From positions 1,348,568,323 to 1,348,632,322 of the forward strand of contig NC_090444.1 in NCBI RefSeq assembly GCF_031143425.1: a DNA stretch of 64,000 bases, in the 5' to 3' direction. Below, piece by piece: positions 11,405 through 21,948 of the stretch. Under the pieces are notes generated by a model. That model did not search any database. It was not told the DNA's origin and saw nothing but the letters and a program-made list of their open reading frames with translations. The position numbers and the translations under genes are program-made. Positions within the stretch are counted from its first letter, which is position 1; every line of letters starts with the position of its first letter. This DNA is from Pleurodeles waltl (lineage: Eukaryota > Chordata > Amphibia > Caudata > Salamandridae).

Positions 11405-11640
11405 TGTGTCTATCTCGCAAAGAAAGAGGAAGTGATTCTTCGTCATGAAGGTTTTATAGGGCTGGTCTCTATGGTTGATCATGTGTTATAGTTGGGTTAA
11501 TGGGATATGTGGTTTGTTAAAGAAGTTCTTTCTAATTGGCTGCTAAGAATATTAAAGCATAGAAAGAGAAGCATAATCCATGCCTCCGTGTCCTTAATAG
11601 AATTGAAAATTCTAAACGCGATAGCTAGAAAATTGTGCAT
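11405..11640 (-). repeat. Inner DIRS right inverted terminal repeat
   Basis: Reverse complement of 6318-6510, extended by about 60 bases (11582-11640) that pair with the internal complementary region at 10960-11010. The arms remain highly similar, which makes this the better preserved DIRS of the window. Confidence 0.85.
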
Positions 11641-11779
11641 TCTGCACATTGCAGTCGTATCAGTGCTTACAGCCAGCCACATACCTGTGTCTGCCCCGGG
11701 GGCCTGGAGTGTAACGCCTCGCCACAGAGGTCCGTAGAGCCATAAAGTATTTCCCTCAATTTGCGCTTGTGCATGTGAT

Positions 11780-12958
11780 ATGCCCAGATCGGTATTTGAG
11801 GTCAATGACCTTACATACCTTAGCGCTCCTCCCACGCTCGCTCCGCTTGCAAGTAGCCCTGTACAGGGCATTGGCCGACACTGCACCCAGGCTCATACTG
11901 CATTATGCACAATACAATTAACAGGTTTGCCTCAACAAAGAAGTTACCTACCTGTAATTTTTGCAGCTCTGTCAATCAAAGGGTGGTTAGTGTCCCTCCC
12001 TCATAATGTTGCCTGCTCAGGTACCCGCCCCCTCCACTCCTAACATGCAGGAGATTCCTAACTCATACATGGAGGAAGAAGGGATTACCTACCTCCCATT
12101 AACGATAACTTATGTGGCATCGTAGATGCCTCCCATCCATCAAGCAGTCTCGGAAGACATGGCACGGCTATAACAAAAACTTGTTAACCTTACAGCACAG
12201 TGCCATCGACCCCTCGATCTGAGGGCAGAACCTAAGGGATCATTTACCCTTACACCTATGGGCGGACCCAAGATGTCCCAGATTGCAGGTAGGTAGCACA
12301 CATACTTGGATTTAGACACCTTTGACTGCCTAAACATGCTTTCCTAGGGCATAACTCCCTCAAACCCCTCATTGCTCCCACCTCTCCTCCCCATGTCCTG
12401 ACAAGCCTAGCACCTTCACCCGACCCCCCTAAGCCCAGATGACGATGATTCACCCCCTCAGATGGGGATACACAGATCCATAGAGACCCTGGTGCCCTAA
12501 CCCTATCCTGAAACCAACTGATGCAGAAAACAAGCCTGCCTCAGGGTTAGATTCAGACACGCTTGACCCTGATGATCTACACCATCGCTCCTCTGAATTG
12601 CCCCCCACTGATAAGGTTGCCACTTACATGGCTGAGAGACTGAGAAAGCCTCTTGACAAGGAGGTCCATAATTGCCCCAAGGCAGAGTGCCCCAGTCCAT
12701 CATTGGCAGGTAAGGCATCCCTCACCCTAGAGATCCACTCACACATAGCGACTTTCCTTGCCAAATACATTTGCAACACTAAGAAGGGTATGGACCGGTC
12801 CTGGCAATCCTGCCAGGACAAAAACGTGGCTATGGCAGGATCACACACGAAAATACTGGACATGGCAGAGGTTGCCAAGGCCTCTGGTTCCCTGAATCTA
12901 AAGATCTTCTCTGAATGGGAGCAGAGGACAATGATAATTCTTGGGAATGCCAACTGAG
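11780..12958 (+). pseudogene. DIRS gag-like protein, outer element
   Basis: The clearest part is 12598-12957: an open frame with VATYMAERLRKPLDKEVHN, FLAKYICNTKKGMDRSWQS and CQDKNVAMAGSHTKILDMA, ending WEQRTMIILGNAN. The same order of motifs occurs in the inner element's gag at 7400-7740. Where the inner copy has TGA, this copy keeps Trp (WEQR). Upstream, 11780-12590 is broken into short frames. The downstream part to 13150 corresponds to the basic C-terminus but is not readable. Confidence 0.65.
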
Positions 12959-13157
12959 CTCTATCAACAGAGGAGATCATTACTGATAAAAATTAGGAGT
13001 TAGGAGACTTGGTCACCTTTGAGGCCAGCCCAGTGGCACAAGGCAGTCTTTTATAAAGGAGCATAGCAAGTTCATCTTTACCTTTAATTCACTGGACAAA
13101 GCGCATTCTCCTATAAACAAAATATATTTAACCCCTGCGTTTTTACCAGGGTGGGCC

Positions 13158-14031
13158 GTGAGAGAGGGTACCCGTGGACAGCAACAAGCCTCCTCTGAGG
13201 TCAAGCCTCTAGAATGGCCCAGTATCAGGACTAGACAAGATTTGGTGGGTTCTAGCCCACATGCAGATAATCTCGACATTGAGACACTAAAGCAGGGTCC
13301 AGATGAGGACACCCACAAAGTACCTCTCAGAGTGAGTTTGATCCCTTTTCCCCATGTAAGATTGAGGGAAGATTTTACCCACAACTGGAAATTTCTGACG
13401 TCCGATGCATTGGTCCTACATGCTTGTTCTGTTTTGAATTCTACAGCTCTCCTGTACAGTCCAAAGACCCCCCCCTACACTTCCAAAGAGAAACCTTCCT
13501 TAGTTGAATCCGAGGTTCAGGACCTCCTGTCCAAAGGGGCTATAGTTGAGACCTACCCACATCCATATGGGCTTCTTAGCATCCTATTTTTGGTGGACAA
13601 ATGCAACAACAGGAAACGCCCAGTCATCAACCTCAGGCAATTGAAAGAGTGGTTAGTCTACCAACACTTCAAAATAGAGGGTATTCATCTCCTTCCTAAT
13701 GGCATGCTGTGTGTCTGGATCTAAAAGACGCCTATCTGATGGTCCTGATATTCCTGATGCATTGGCACTTCCTCCTATTCCAGTGGTGTCACGCCACATG
13801 CAAGTGCTCTTCCCTCCCATTTGGACTGTCCTTGGCCCTGTGGTTTTTCACCAAGCTCGTTCGACTTCTGGTGGAATACCTCCGGGCCAGAGGTGTCTGT
13901 GTCATAGTGTATTTAGATGACCTCTTGCTCATAAACCAAAATGCCTCGATTCTGCGGACGCATCTTCAGTGGGCAGTCTCCCTACTACAATCCCTGGGTT
14001 TCCTCATCAATTAAAACAAATCAGTTCTATC
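13158..14031 (+). pseudogene. DIRS reverse transcriptase, outer element, first part
   Basis: Frame 13158-13724 carries VQDLLSKGAIVETYP and KRPVINLRQLKEWLVYQHF (template-grip region). After a frameshift, 13709-14014 continues with LDLKDAYL, SLPFGLSLALWFFTKL and VCVIVYLDDLLLINQNAS, so the YLDD box (about 13902-13925) is intact. The frame then runs LQWAVSLLQSLGFLIN, stops, and is cut by the solo LTR inserted at 14037. Coding resumes in register at 16084. Confidence 0.82.
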
Positions 14032-14036
14032 CCGAC

Positions 14037-16083
14037 TGTTAGAAATGGGGTCTCTAGTTGGCAGAGGTATTCACCTTTGTCCAAATAGGGACCACAATCC
14101 TAGTCAGAGTAAATCACACACAATCCAAATTATCCTGTGCTTACCCTCTGGTAGCTTGGTACTGAGCAGTCAGGCTTAACTTAGAAGGCAATGTGTAAAG
14201 TACTTGTGCAATAAATCATGCAATAACTCTTTGAAAACACCACAAAAATACACCACACAGGTTTAGAAAAAAATATATTTATCTAGTTAAATTAAGGTCA
14301 AAACGGTGAAGATTCAATAAGCACAAGTTAAAATATCACTTTTGCAATGTTAAGAAGAGTCTTAATTCCTAAAAATCAACAGTTGTCTCTTGTGTGCACA
14401 AAGTACATTGTTAGCGTCATAATTACACACACGGAGACAGTAGGTGAGGAGATACGTGGCAAAAATAAGGTGTGCGTTGGTTTTTCCGACACAACACAGA
14501 CAATGCGTTGTTTCTCTCCGGCGCACAGTCTTGGGTCCTCACTGCAATGCGGGGTTCTTTTGACACCCAGGGACGATGCGTGGAAATCCTGGGCATGCGG
14601 GACAAAGTCACAGGCGTTACGTTGATCCGGTAGGCAATGCATCAAATTTTCTGTCACACAGCAGGCGCTCCACCTATTCTTCACTCAGGAAGTCGGGCTG
14701 CATTGTTCCGGTTCGGCTGTGCGGCAACATTCTCGTCGCAGGGCAGGCTGTGCGATGTTTCCGGCAGGCTGTGCATCAAGTTTCGGCACACAAGGAGTTT
14801 CCTTGAAGAGATGAAGTCTTTTTGGCCCTAAGGCTTCAGAAAAACAGGAGAAAAGCTCAATCCAAGCCCTTGGAGAGAAATTCAGAGGCCAGCAAGGGAG
14901 CAGGACAACAGCAAGGCAGTCCAGGTGAGTCCTTTGGGCAGCCAGGCAGCTCCTCTTGACAGGTTACAGGATCTGGTCCAGAAGTGTCTGAGTTGGTAGG
15001 GTCAGGGACCCAGTTTATATACCCAAAAGTGCCTTTGAAGTGGGGGAGACTTCAAAGAGTGGTTTTGAAGTGCACAAGGTCACCTTTCAGTACACTCCTG
15101 TCTGCCAGGGTCCCAATAGGGGGTTTGGCAGTCCACTGTGTGAGAGCAGGCCACTGTCCTTTGAAATGTAAGTGTCAGGCCCTCCACCCTTCCAGCCCAG
15201 GAAGACCCATTCAGTATGCAGATGTGTGCAGGTGTGACTGAGCATCCTGTGTTTGTGGTTGTCTGGGTGAAATGCACAAGGGAACTGTCAACCAGCCCAA
15301 CCCAGACGTGAATTGGAGACAGGCTGTAAGGCACAGAAGAATTTTAAGTGCAGAGAAATGCTCACTTTCTAAAAGTGGCACTTCTAAAATAGTAATATAA
15401 AATCCAACCTCACCTATAAGCAGGATTTTCAATTACCATTCTGGCCATACTAAGCATGACCTGTTTACCCCTTTCTGATCAGACTCTACCACTCAAACAG
15501 CATATGAGGTTAGCCCTAATGCTAGCCTATGAAAGGAGCAGGCCTCACAGTAGTAGAAAAATGAATTTAGGATTTTTCCACTACCAGGATATATAAAACA
15601 CAAATGTATATGTCCTGTCTTTTACTTACATAGCAACCTGCCCTATGGGTTACCTAGGGCCTGCCTCAGGGGTGACATATGTAGTAAAAGGGGAGTTAAA
15701 GGCTTGGCAAGTACTTTTACATGCCAAGTCAAAGAGGCAGCGAAACTGCACACACAGGCCTTGCAATGGCAGGCCTGAGACATGGTTAAGGGGCTACGTA
15801 TGTGAGTGGCACAATCAGTGCTGCAGGCCCATTAGTAGCTTTTAATTTACAGGCCCTAGGCATATGCAGTGCACTTTACTAGGGACTTACAAGTAAATCA
15901 ATTATGTCAATTGGGAATGAACCAATGTTACTATGTTTAAGGGAGAGAGCATATGCACTTTAGCACTGGTTGGCAGTGGTAAAGTGTGCAGAGTTCTAAA
16001 ACCAGCAGCAACAGTGTCATAAAAGTGGAGGGAGGCAGGCAGAAAGTTGGGGGATGATCACCCTAAGGTTGTCAGGTCTAACA
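14037..16083 (-). mobile_element. Solo LTR A (2,047 bp) of an LTR retroelement
   Basis: Begins TGTTAGAAATGG and ends GTCTAACA, a perfect 7-bp inverted terminus with TG/CA ends. It is flanked by CCGAC (14032-14036) and CTGAC (16084-16088), a 5-bp target duplication with one substitution. Removing it restores the RT reading frame of the outer DIRS. A TATA box (GGTATATAAAC on the minus strand, near 15015-15025) and the pyrimidine-rich region suggest minus-strand orientation. No internal coding region is present, so recombination between two LTRs is inferred. A second copy lies at 29862-32056. Confidence 0.9.
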
Positions 16084-16088
16084 CTGAC

Positions 16089-16601
16089 GCAATCCATTGT
16101 CTTCCTCGGGTTTGTAGTGGATTCCATCCAGGCCACCCAGAGTTTCCTTTCCAGGAGTGTGGCCAAGATCAGACATAAACTGACCTGCACACGGGGCGAA
16201 TGGACTACATCCCTTCATCAGATTGCCAGAGTGGTGGGGCTTCACTCCTCTTCCGTCCAAGCCTTCTTTTTCAGCCCCCTACACTCCATGGTCCTTCAAA
16301 GGATCCAGATCGCTCACCTCCATAAAGGCCCGATGTATTCTCAGTGCGGTCCCCTAATGGACAAGGCAAACACGGGGATCCTCTGGTGGTTAGCCCACGT
16401 GTAGGCATTAAACGGCCGCACCATTTTCGGGTCTCACCAGACCTGGTAATCAAAACCGATGCCAGCTGAGTGGGTTGGGGAATTCTTCACCGGAGGAAAA
16501 TGTTCAGAACACAAGAGAGCTCTTTACATCAATTGTCTGGAACTGCTGGCCCGTTCTTTCATGGTCAAATGTTAGAGGAAGGAACAGATCCAATGCAATG
16601 T
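16089..16601 (+). pseudogene. DIRS RT end and start of RNase H, outer element
   Basis: Continues from 14031 with LTQSIVFLGFVVDSIQATQ, the counterpart of the inner TQSLEFLGFLLDSPL. RNase H then starts around 16455 (TDAS motif with a stop in the following codons) and INCLELLARSF at about 16527. It is interrupted by solo LTR B after CNV at 16601. Several stops are present. Confidence 0.72.
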
Positions 16602-17641
16602 TGTTGTGAGGTTATTTTAGCAGCTTTTTATGGGCATGTTATTTTACCCACAGGCCTGCAGCTTGTGCCCTTTAGGCTAGAAAAAAATAATTTTATTATT
16701 TTAGCAGAAGCTTCATTCTGTGATGATGTCTTTTATTCTTTTATCTACTGCTCCTTTGGTCTAGAAACTGCCTTCGTTCTTTAGCACGACATTTTCACTC
16801 TGTGCTTTGCACAATAATGTTGTCAGTACAAAGTGGAACACCACATTCTCTGCCATTTCTTGGAAACATACATGTTTTTACGTTAGGGCAGTTTTCTTAT
16901 AACACCAGATGTTTTATTATAAAACATCTCTCTGCCCCCTGCACATTAGAGGGAAATTCCAGCTAGGAGTTGCCACAACATGCTGTTCGCTTAATTGCAG
17001 CTGTCTGATGAAACTAGACATCTTTTAAGCCTACATAGGAGAGGACTCTTGGTAGACAAACAGCCATCTTCGCTAGTACCACATTCAGGTATGGGGGATG
17101 GTGTCTTCCCAGGGGTCAGGAAGGGCGGATTACGGCTAACACTGCTGTGCTCTTGTATTTAGTGGTGTAGGTAGGAATTCTGCCACTTAACATTGTGACA
17201 AAATGGTGGGACTTATCTTATGTTTCACTTTCTTTGACACCGCTCTGCTATTATCATGTTTCGTCATCATTACTATTGCAGTACATGCCTTTTTATCTAA
17301 AATACTAATGCACTGACAACTGACAATTGGTTCAAAGACTCAATACAAATTATTGAACTAATTCCTGCTTCTGTTTGTCTTTGCATGTGTGAGACCAATG
17401 TAACTGAGAGAAAAGGATAAGATCTGTCCCACAACGATTTCCCTGACAAATAAGAATGTCATGCGCATGGCTGACACAAATTACCTCTACTCTTGGGTAC
17501 TGGTAAGGTACTGCTAGCTTGCCGGAAGGGTTAGGCTGACAGTTGTCACATGGTGTGGGTTTAGACTCAGTTTCCCACAATCCGGTTTTGCTGCCGCCCA
17601 AATCCAGCAGTCTCATTGTTATAATGAGAGCCAACACGACA
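16602..17641. mobile_element. Solo LTR B (1,040 bp), a family different from LTR A
   Basis: Starts TGTTGTG and ends CACGACA (7-bp inverted end with one mismatch). It is flanked by ATGT at 16598-16601 and ATGT at 17642-17645, a perfect 4-bp target duplication. Excision joins the outer DIRS RNase H as CNVLLKMDN, matching CCILLRMDN in the inner element. Orientation is unclear: minus-strand AATAAA hexamers occur near 16691 and 16911. Confidence 0.82.
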
Positions 17642-17645
17642 ATGT

Positions 17646-18620
17646 CCTCCTCAAAATGGACAATGTGAAGATTCAGATATATCAACCACCTCCCTGGGAT
17701 GAGATGCAAGCCTCTATCGGATCTGGCAAGGAGCTTTTGGGAATACTGTCTACAGAATCAGATCTCAGTCACAGCAGAACACCTCCTGGGCTCGGCCAAC
17801 CAGGTGGCAGATTTGCAATCCCAATATCTTTGGGATCCCAGCCTCTAGAAACTGGATCCTTCTATGTTCAGGTCACTGACATCAAGATGGGGACCCTTCT
17901 CAGCAGACCTGTTTGCATCAGACTTGTTTGTCCATCAAATTGATTTGATTTGTTCCATCAAAGGGCCAAATATTTCAGCTGGAGACGAGACACCTGGCTC
18001 CTGCAACGGATGCCTTCCAACAATGCTTGGTCATGGAGAGAGGCTATGCGTTCCCTCTGTTCTCGATAATAATGCGCCTCTCTGCCCAAGTTCGGCGACA
18101 GTGGGCGAATGTGGTGGTAATCACTCCCCTCTGGAGGTCTCAAGTATGGTTTCCAGTTCTGATGGAACTTTCTTGGGATTCTCCAATCCGTCTACTCCTG
18201 TTCCCAGATCTCCTCCTGGGTCCCTCGGGGAATTCCCACCATCTGGTTCTGAAGAATTCCTTGCAGCTCATGGCGTGGAGGATTACCGGAGACAATAGCT
18301 TGTCCCGGGGCTTTTGCTCCAGGCTGCAGACCTCATTTCCAGGGCATGGGCAGGTAACATGGTTAAAAGTTATTGATCAGCTTGGTCCAGATGGTTGCGT
18401 TGGTGTTGTCAACAAAATCTGAATCCCCTGGAGGCAAACATTGTCTGTATCCTGAACTTTCTAGCCTCCCTTGCAACGGAAGGCTTGGTGTAAGGGACGA
18501 TCAATACTTTCCGATCAACGATTTCAGCGGGCATCCCCCAAACGATGGACATCCAGTGGGTGAAGACCTTCTAACCCAGACACTTCTGAGAGATGTACAC
18601 CTATGCCTTCCCCCAGAACT
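17646..18620 (+). pseudogene. DIRS RNase H end and downstream region, outer element
   Basis: Resumes with LLKMDNVK and proceeds through TESDLSHSRTPPGLGQPGG and FSADLFASDLF, the counterparts of ISVTAEYLPGQRNG and CNVDLFASG in the inner copy. Frames 17656-17943, 17864-18298 and 18027-18422 each hold part of it, so frameshifts are frequent. Confidence 0.65.
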
Positions 18621-19225
18621 GTGATATCTGGCCCTTTGGGACGTGAAAGTGATACTTAATCTATTCCTGTCTTGGCCAAGCAACAAATACCTATCACAGA
18701 AATAGGTGTCAGCTAAGCTGGCCTCCCTCTTGTGCCTAGTCTCTTGCAAACAAGTGTCTGATGTCAGGGCATTAGACATCACTGGATGAGTATTTACCCC
18801 AAAAGGGGTTACTGTCCACATTTCAAAAAGAACTAAAGCAAATCCCAGAATAATTTCTTACCCGGCTTTTCAGAATTCCCCTAAACTATGTGTGGTGAAG
18901 TCTTATAAATCCACGACAGAGGCACTCGGTCCACCAGGTGAACGACAACTCCATATCAATCTTAGAAAGCCATATTAAGCAGTGTCTTCCCCTACTATTG
19001 TTAGATGGGTCAGATGGGCCATGTAAGAAGCTGGTATAAACAAACAAATGTTTGGAGCCCACTCTGCCAGAGGAGTTATGGCCTTTAAGGCGTTCTCTTT
19101 GGGAGCTTGCTTGGATGATATCATGAATGCGGTGGACTGATCATAAGACTCTGTCTTTAAGAGGTTTCACTTTAAACTGTTGCATAACATGGCATATTTA
19201 GCGGTGGATAAACTTTGAACAAGCC
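18621..19225 (+). pseudogene. DIRS tyrosine recombinase, outer element (heavily decayed)
   Basis: The recognisable end is at about 19050-19220. MFGAHSARGVMAFKAFSL keeps His and Arg of HxxR (G-A-H-S-A-R-G), followed by DDIMNAVD, a stop and then FKRFHFKLL, where the Tyr position reads His. Upstream, VRWAM is followed by a stop. It is complementary in damage to the inner copy, which keeps Tyr but lost HxxR. Confidence 0.65.
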
Positions 19226-19523
19226 TTATCCTCGCCTCTGGTCCTGACACAGAATATAATGGAAATCGAGATTTTCAGTTCTATTAAGGACAAGGAGACG
19301 AGGATTATCCGCCCGGGGTCGAGATTCGACCATCACCCCATCCCCGCCCCCTTCTCACCCAAGGATTCGTAACATTTGTAAGTAATATGGATTACATACA
19401 ATCATATTATGAATTTGCCACTGTATTCCTGATGTATAGCTGCAGGAAGCTGTGTGCCCAGAGTCCATGGGTTCCCCAGAGGCTTAACAGAGGCTGAAGT
19501 AGATAATACTAATGCTCTCTTTT
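19226..19523. other. Outer DIRS right remnant and junction
   Basis: 19226-19300 resembles the internal complementary region of the inner DIRS. From about 19330 the DIRS similarity ends and no inverted right terminal repeat follows. The remaining 190 bases show no feature. Confidence 0.45.
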
Positions 19524-21645
19524 GTGGTAGTGTGGTCGAGCAGTTAGGCTTATCAGAGTTTAATGCAAAGCATTTGTTGTACACACACAGACAATAGAGG
19601 AAGTACACACTCAATGACTTAACTCCAGACCAATGGTTTTTATATAGCAAAAATATATTTTCTTAATTTATTTTTAGAACCACAAGACTCAAGTTGCAGG
19701 TAAGTATTTCAATATATTCGTATTTCACAAATGTATCAACAGTACTTTGTTTGAAATCGGTAACTTCCACAGTTTTTGAAATATTGGCGATAACCTATCT
19801 TAAAACTAAACAGTGCAATTTTCAGAAACAGTTCCTAAGGGGAAGAGAAGATAGATTGATTTGCAGGTAAGTACAACACTTACAGTTCCAGTCTCCGGGG
19901 GTTAGGAAGTCCACAGGTTGGGTTTCAAGTTAACCCCAAACAACCACCACCAGCAACATGGGGCCAGCCAGGTGCAGAGGTCAAAGTGTAGGTAGAATTA
20001 ACATGGGCTCCTATGGAGACTGGGGGCACTCGGTTTCAGATCTGCAGGCATCTTCTGAGGGCAGACCTGGGGTGTTTAGAGGGGCACTGAGGGGCCCACA
20101 TGTAGGCACCAAATATACACCTTCAGCGGCACTCGGGCGGCCGGGTGCAGGGTGCAAACAAGATGTTGGGTCTCCAATGATTCTCTAGGAGGGTACCCCA
20201 GGGGTCATTCAGAGGCTACAGGCGAGGTCCAGGGGGTCATCTCAGGGAAACCACAGGCTGCACCAGGGGTCGGCTTCTCCAAGGCCTGGGAGCTGCGAGT
20301 GCAGTGGGACTTTAGGTGTTGGATATCTTCGTTCTCGGAATTCCCTCTGCAGTCGTGGAGGGGTGGAGAGGTCAACCCCCGGAGAGCATTTGCTTGGAAT
20401 CACGTGGGGATCCTCTCTAGCTGGTTGGGCCACCTGGACATGGACCGTGGGTGTTGGGTGCAGAGTGGTTAAAACTCATGCATTCAGAGTGAGGCTGGAG
20501 TCCTTAGTTGTTATTTCTTCTTTTTGCTCAGGGCTGCTGTCCACGGAAGTTCTTGGTCCTTTTGAGTGCAGGGAAGTTCTCTGGAGCTTGGCAGAGAGTG
20601 CTGGTCCCGCTGGATGCATCGCTGTTCTTTTGCAGGTTCTTTGAAGCAGGAGACAGACTGGTAGGGCTGAGGCCAAATCAGTTGTCTTCTTCCTTCTTCT
20701 CCACTGGGGGTTTCAGCTATGCAGTCCTCCTTCTTCTTGTCAGGTCTCCAGGAATCTGGTGAGCAGGGTTCAGGGAAGCCCTTAAATACAAGATTTAGGG
20801 GCATTACAGGGGTCTGAGGACAGTAGCCAATGGCTACACTCTTCCTGTGCCTACTCCCTTTGGGGATGGGGGCACAAACCTAATCCTATTGGTCCCTGTC
20901 CTCCAAACCAAGATAGAGGATTCTGCATGGAGGAGGAGGGGGTCACCTCAACTCTGGACACCCTAAGGGTGGTCCTAGCAGGGGTGGTCACTCCTCCCTG
21001 TTTTACCTAATTTTCCCGCTGGACTTGCCACCAAAAGTGGGGCTTTGACTGGGGGGCGGGCAACTCCACTAGCTGGAGTGCCCTGGGGCACTGTAACGCA
21101 AGGCTTGAGCCTTTGAGGCTCACCGCCAGGTGTTACAGTTCCTGCAGGGGAGAGGTGTGAAGCATCTCTACCTAGGACAGGCTTTGTTTCTGACCACCGA
21201 GAGCACAAAGGCTCTCACCCCATGTGGTCAGAAACTTCTCTGAAAGTGGCAGGCAGGCACAAACCAGTCAGTCCTACACTGGCAGGTTGGCTAATATACA
21301 GGCTGCATCTTCAAGAGGCCCTCTGTGTGAATTTTTCAATACATCCTACACTGGCATCAGTGAGGGTTTATTGTGCTGAGAAGTTCGACATCAAACTTCC
21401 CAGTATTTCGTGAAGCCACTATGGAGCTGTGGTGTTCGTAATGACAAACTCCCAGAACATATACTCAATATGGGCTACACTGCACTTACAATGTCTAAGG
21501 ATGGACAAAGACACTGTAGGGGCATATTGCTCATGCAGCTATGCCCTCACATGTGGTATAGTTCACCCTGCCTTAGGGGTGTATTACCTATGCCACAGGC
21601 AGTGGTTTGTGGGCATGGCACCCTGAGAGGGGTGCCATGTCGACT
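19524..21645 (-). repeat. LTR of the minus-strand Ty3-type element
   Basis: Downstream of the pol remnant (minus sense) lies about 2.1 kb without coding capacity but with promoter and poly(A) features: TATTTAAG near 20785-20795 and AATAAATTAAG near 19660-19680, both minus strand. The CCACACTACCACA end near 19524 fits a CA terminus. The upstream border is uncertain. A purine-rich run (GGGGAGAAAAAGGC) at about 21640-21655 could be the polypurine tract, while a TGTAACACC start at 21137 is an alternative. Confidence 0.5.
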
Positions 21646-21948
21646 TTGCCTTTTTCTCCCCACCAGCAAACACAAGCTGCAAAGGCAGAGTACATGTGCT
21701 TGGTGAGGGGTCTCCTATGGTGGCATAATACATGCTGCATCCCTTGGGGGCCCTTTCCCGGCCACATGGCCTTGATAACCTGGGAACCTTTTACAAGGGA
21801 CTTAGCTGTGTGCAAAAATGGAAACAAAGGTACAGATTTCGGGAAAGAAAACTGGTGCTAGGGCCTGGTTAAGAGGATCTCAGCACACGTTCAATTAAAG
21901 TTGGCATCAACGCTAATCAAAAAGTGGTGGTGGTGGGTAATCATGCCA

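Larger units (their letters stand above)
6318..11640 (+). mobile_element. Inner DIRS retrotransposon (nested in the outer one)
   Basis: About 5.3 kb with inverted terminal repeats (about 6318-6510 and 11405-11640 in reverse orientation), gag, RT-RNase H and tyrosine recombinase in that order on the plus strand. No Asp-Asp-Glu integrase is present, as expected for DIRS. The flanks are outer-element sequence: its left terminal repeat and leader before, its gag region after. Gag and recombinase carry stops and the RT region is frameshifted, so the element is inactive, but it is clearly younger than its host element. The exact ends are uncertain by tens of bases because DIRS insertions leave no target duplication. 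Confidence 0.82.
5855..19330 (+). mobile_element. Outer DIRS retrotransposon, interrupted by a nested DIRS and two solo LTRs
   Basis: A left terminal repeat starts near 5860 (CCATGTCAAGACCGGAAGC...). It is followed by a leader to about 6315, gag-like coding at 11780-12958, RT at 13158-14030 and 16089-16404, RNase H at 16405-16600 and 17646-17940, and a decayed tyrosine recombinase at 18650-19220. The right part (19225-19300, GGTCCTGACACAG... and TTAAGGACAAGG) corresponds to 10935-11010 of the inner element, but the inverted right terminal repeat seen there is missing. The insertions date the outer element as the oldest layer. Encoded functions (family knowledge): reverse transcription into a circle and recombinase integration without target duplication. 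Nothing here is intact. Confidence 0.75.
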
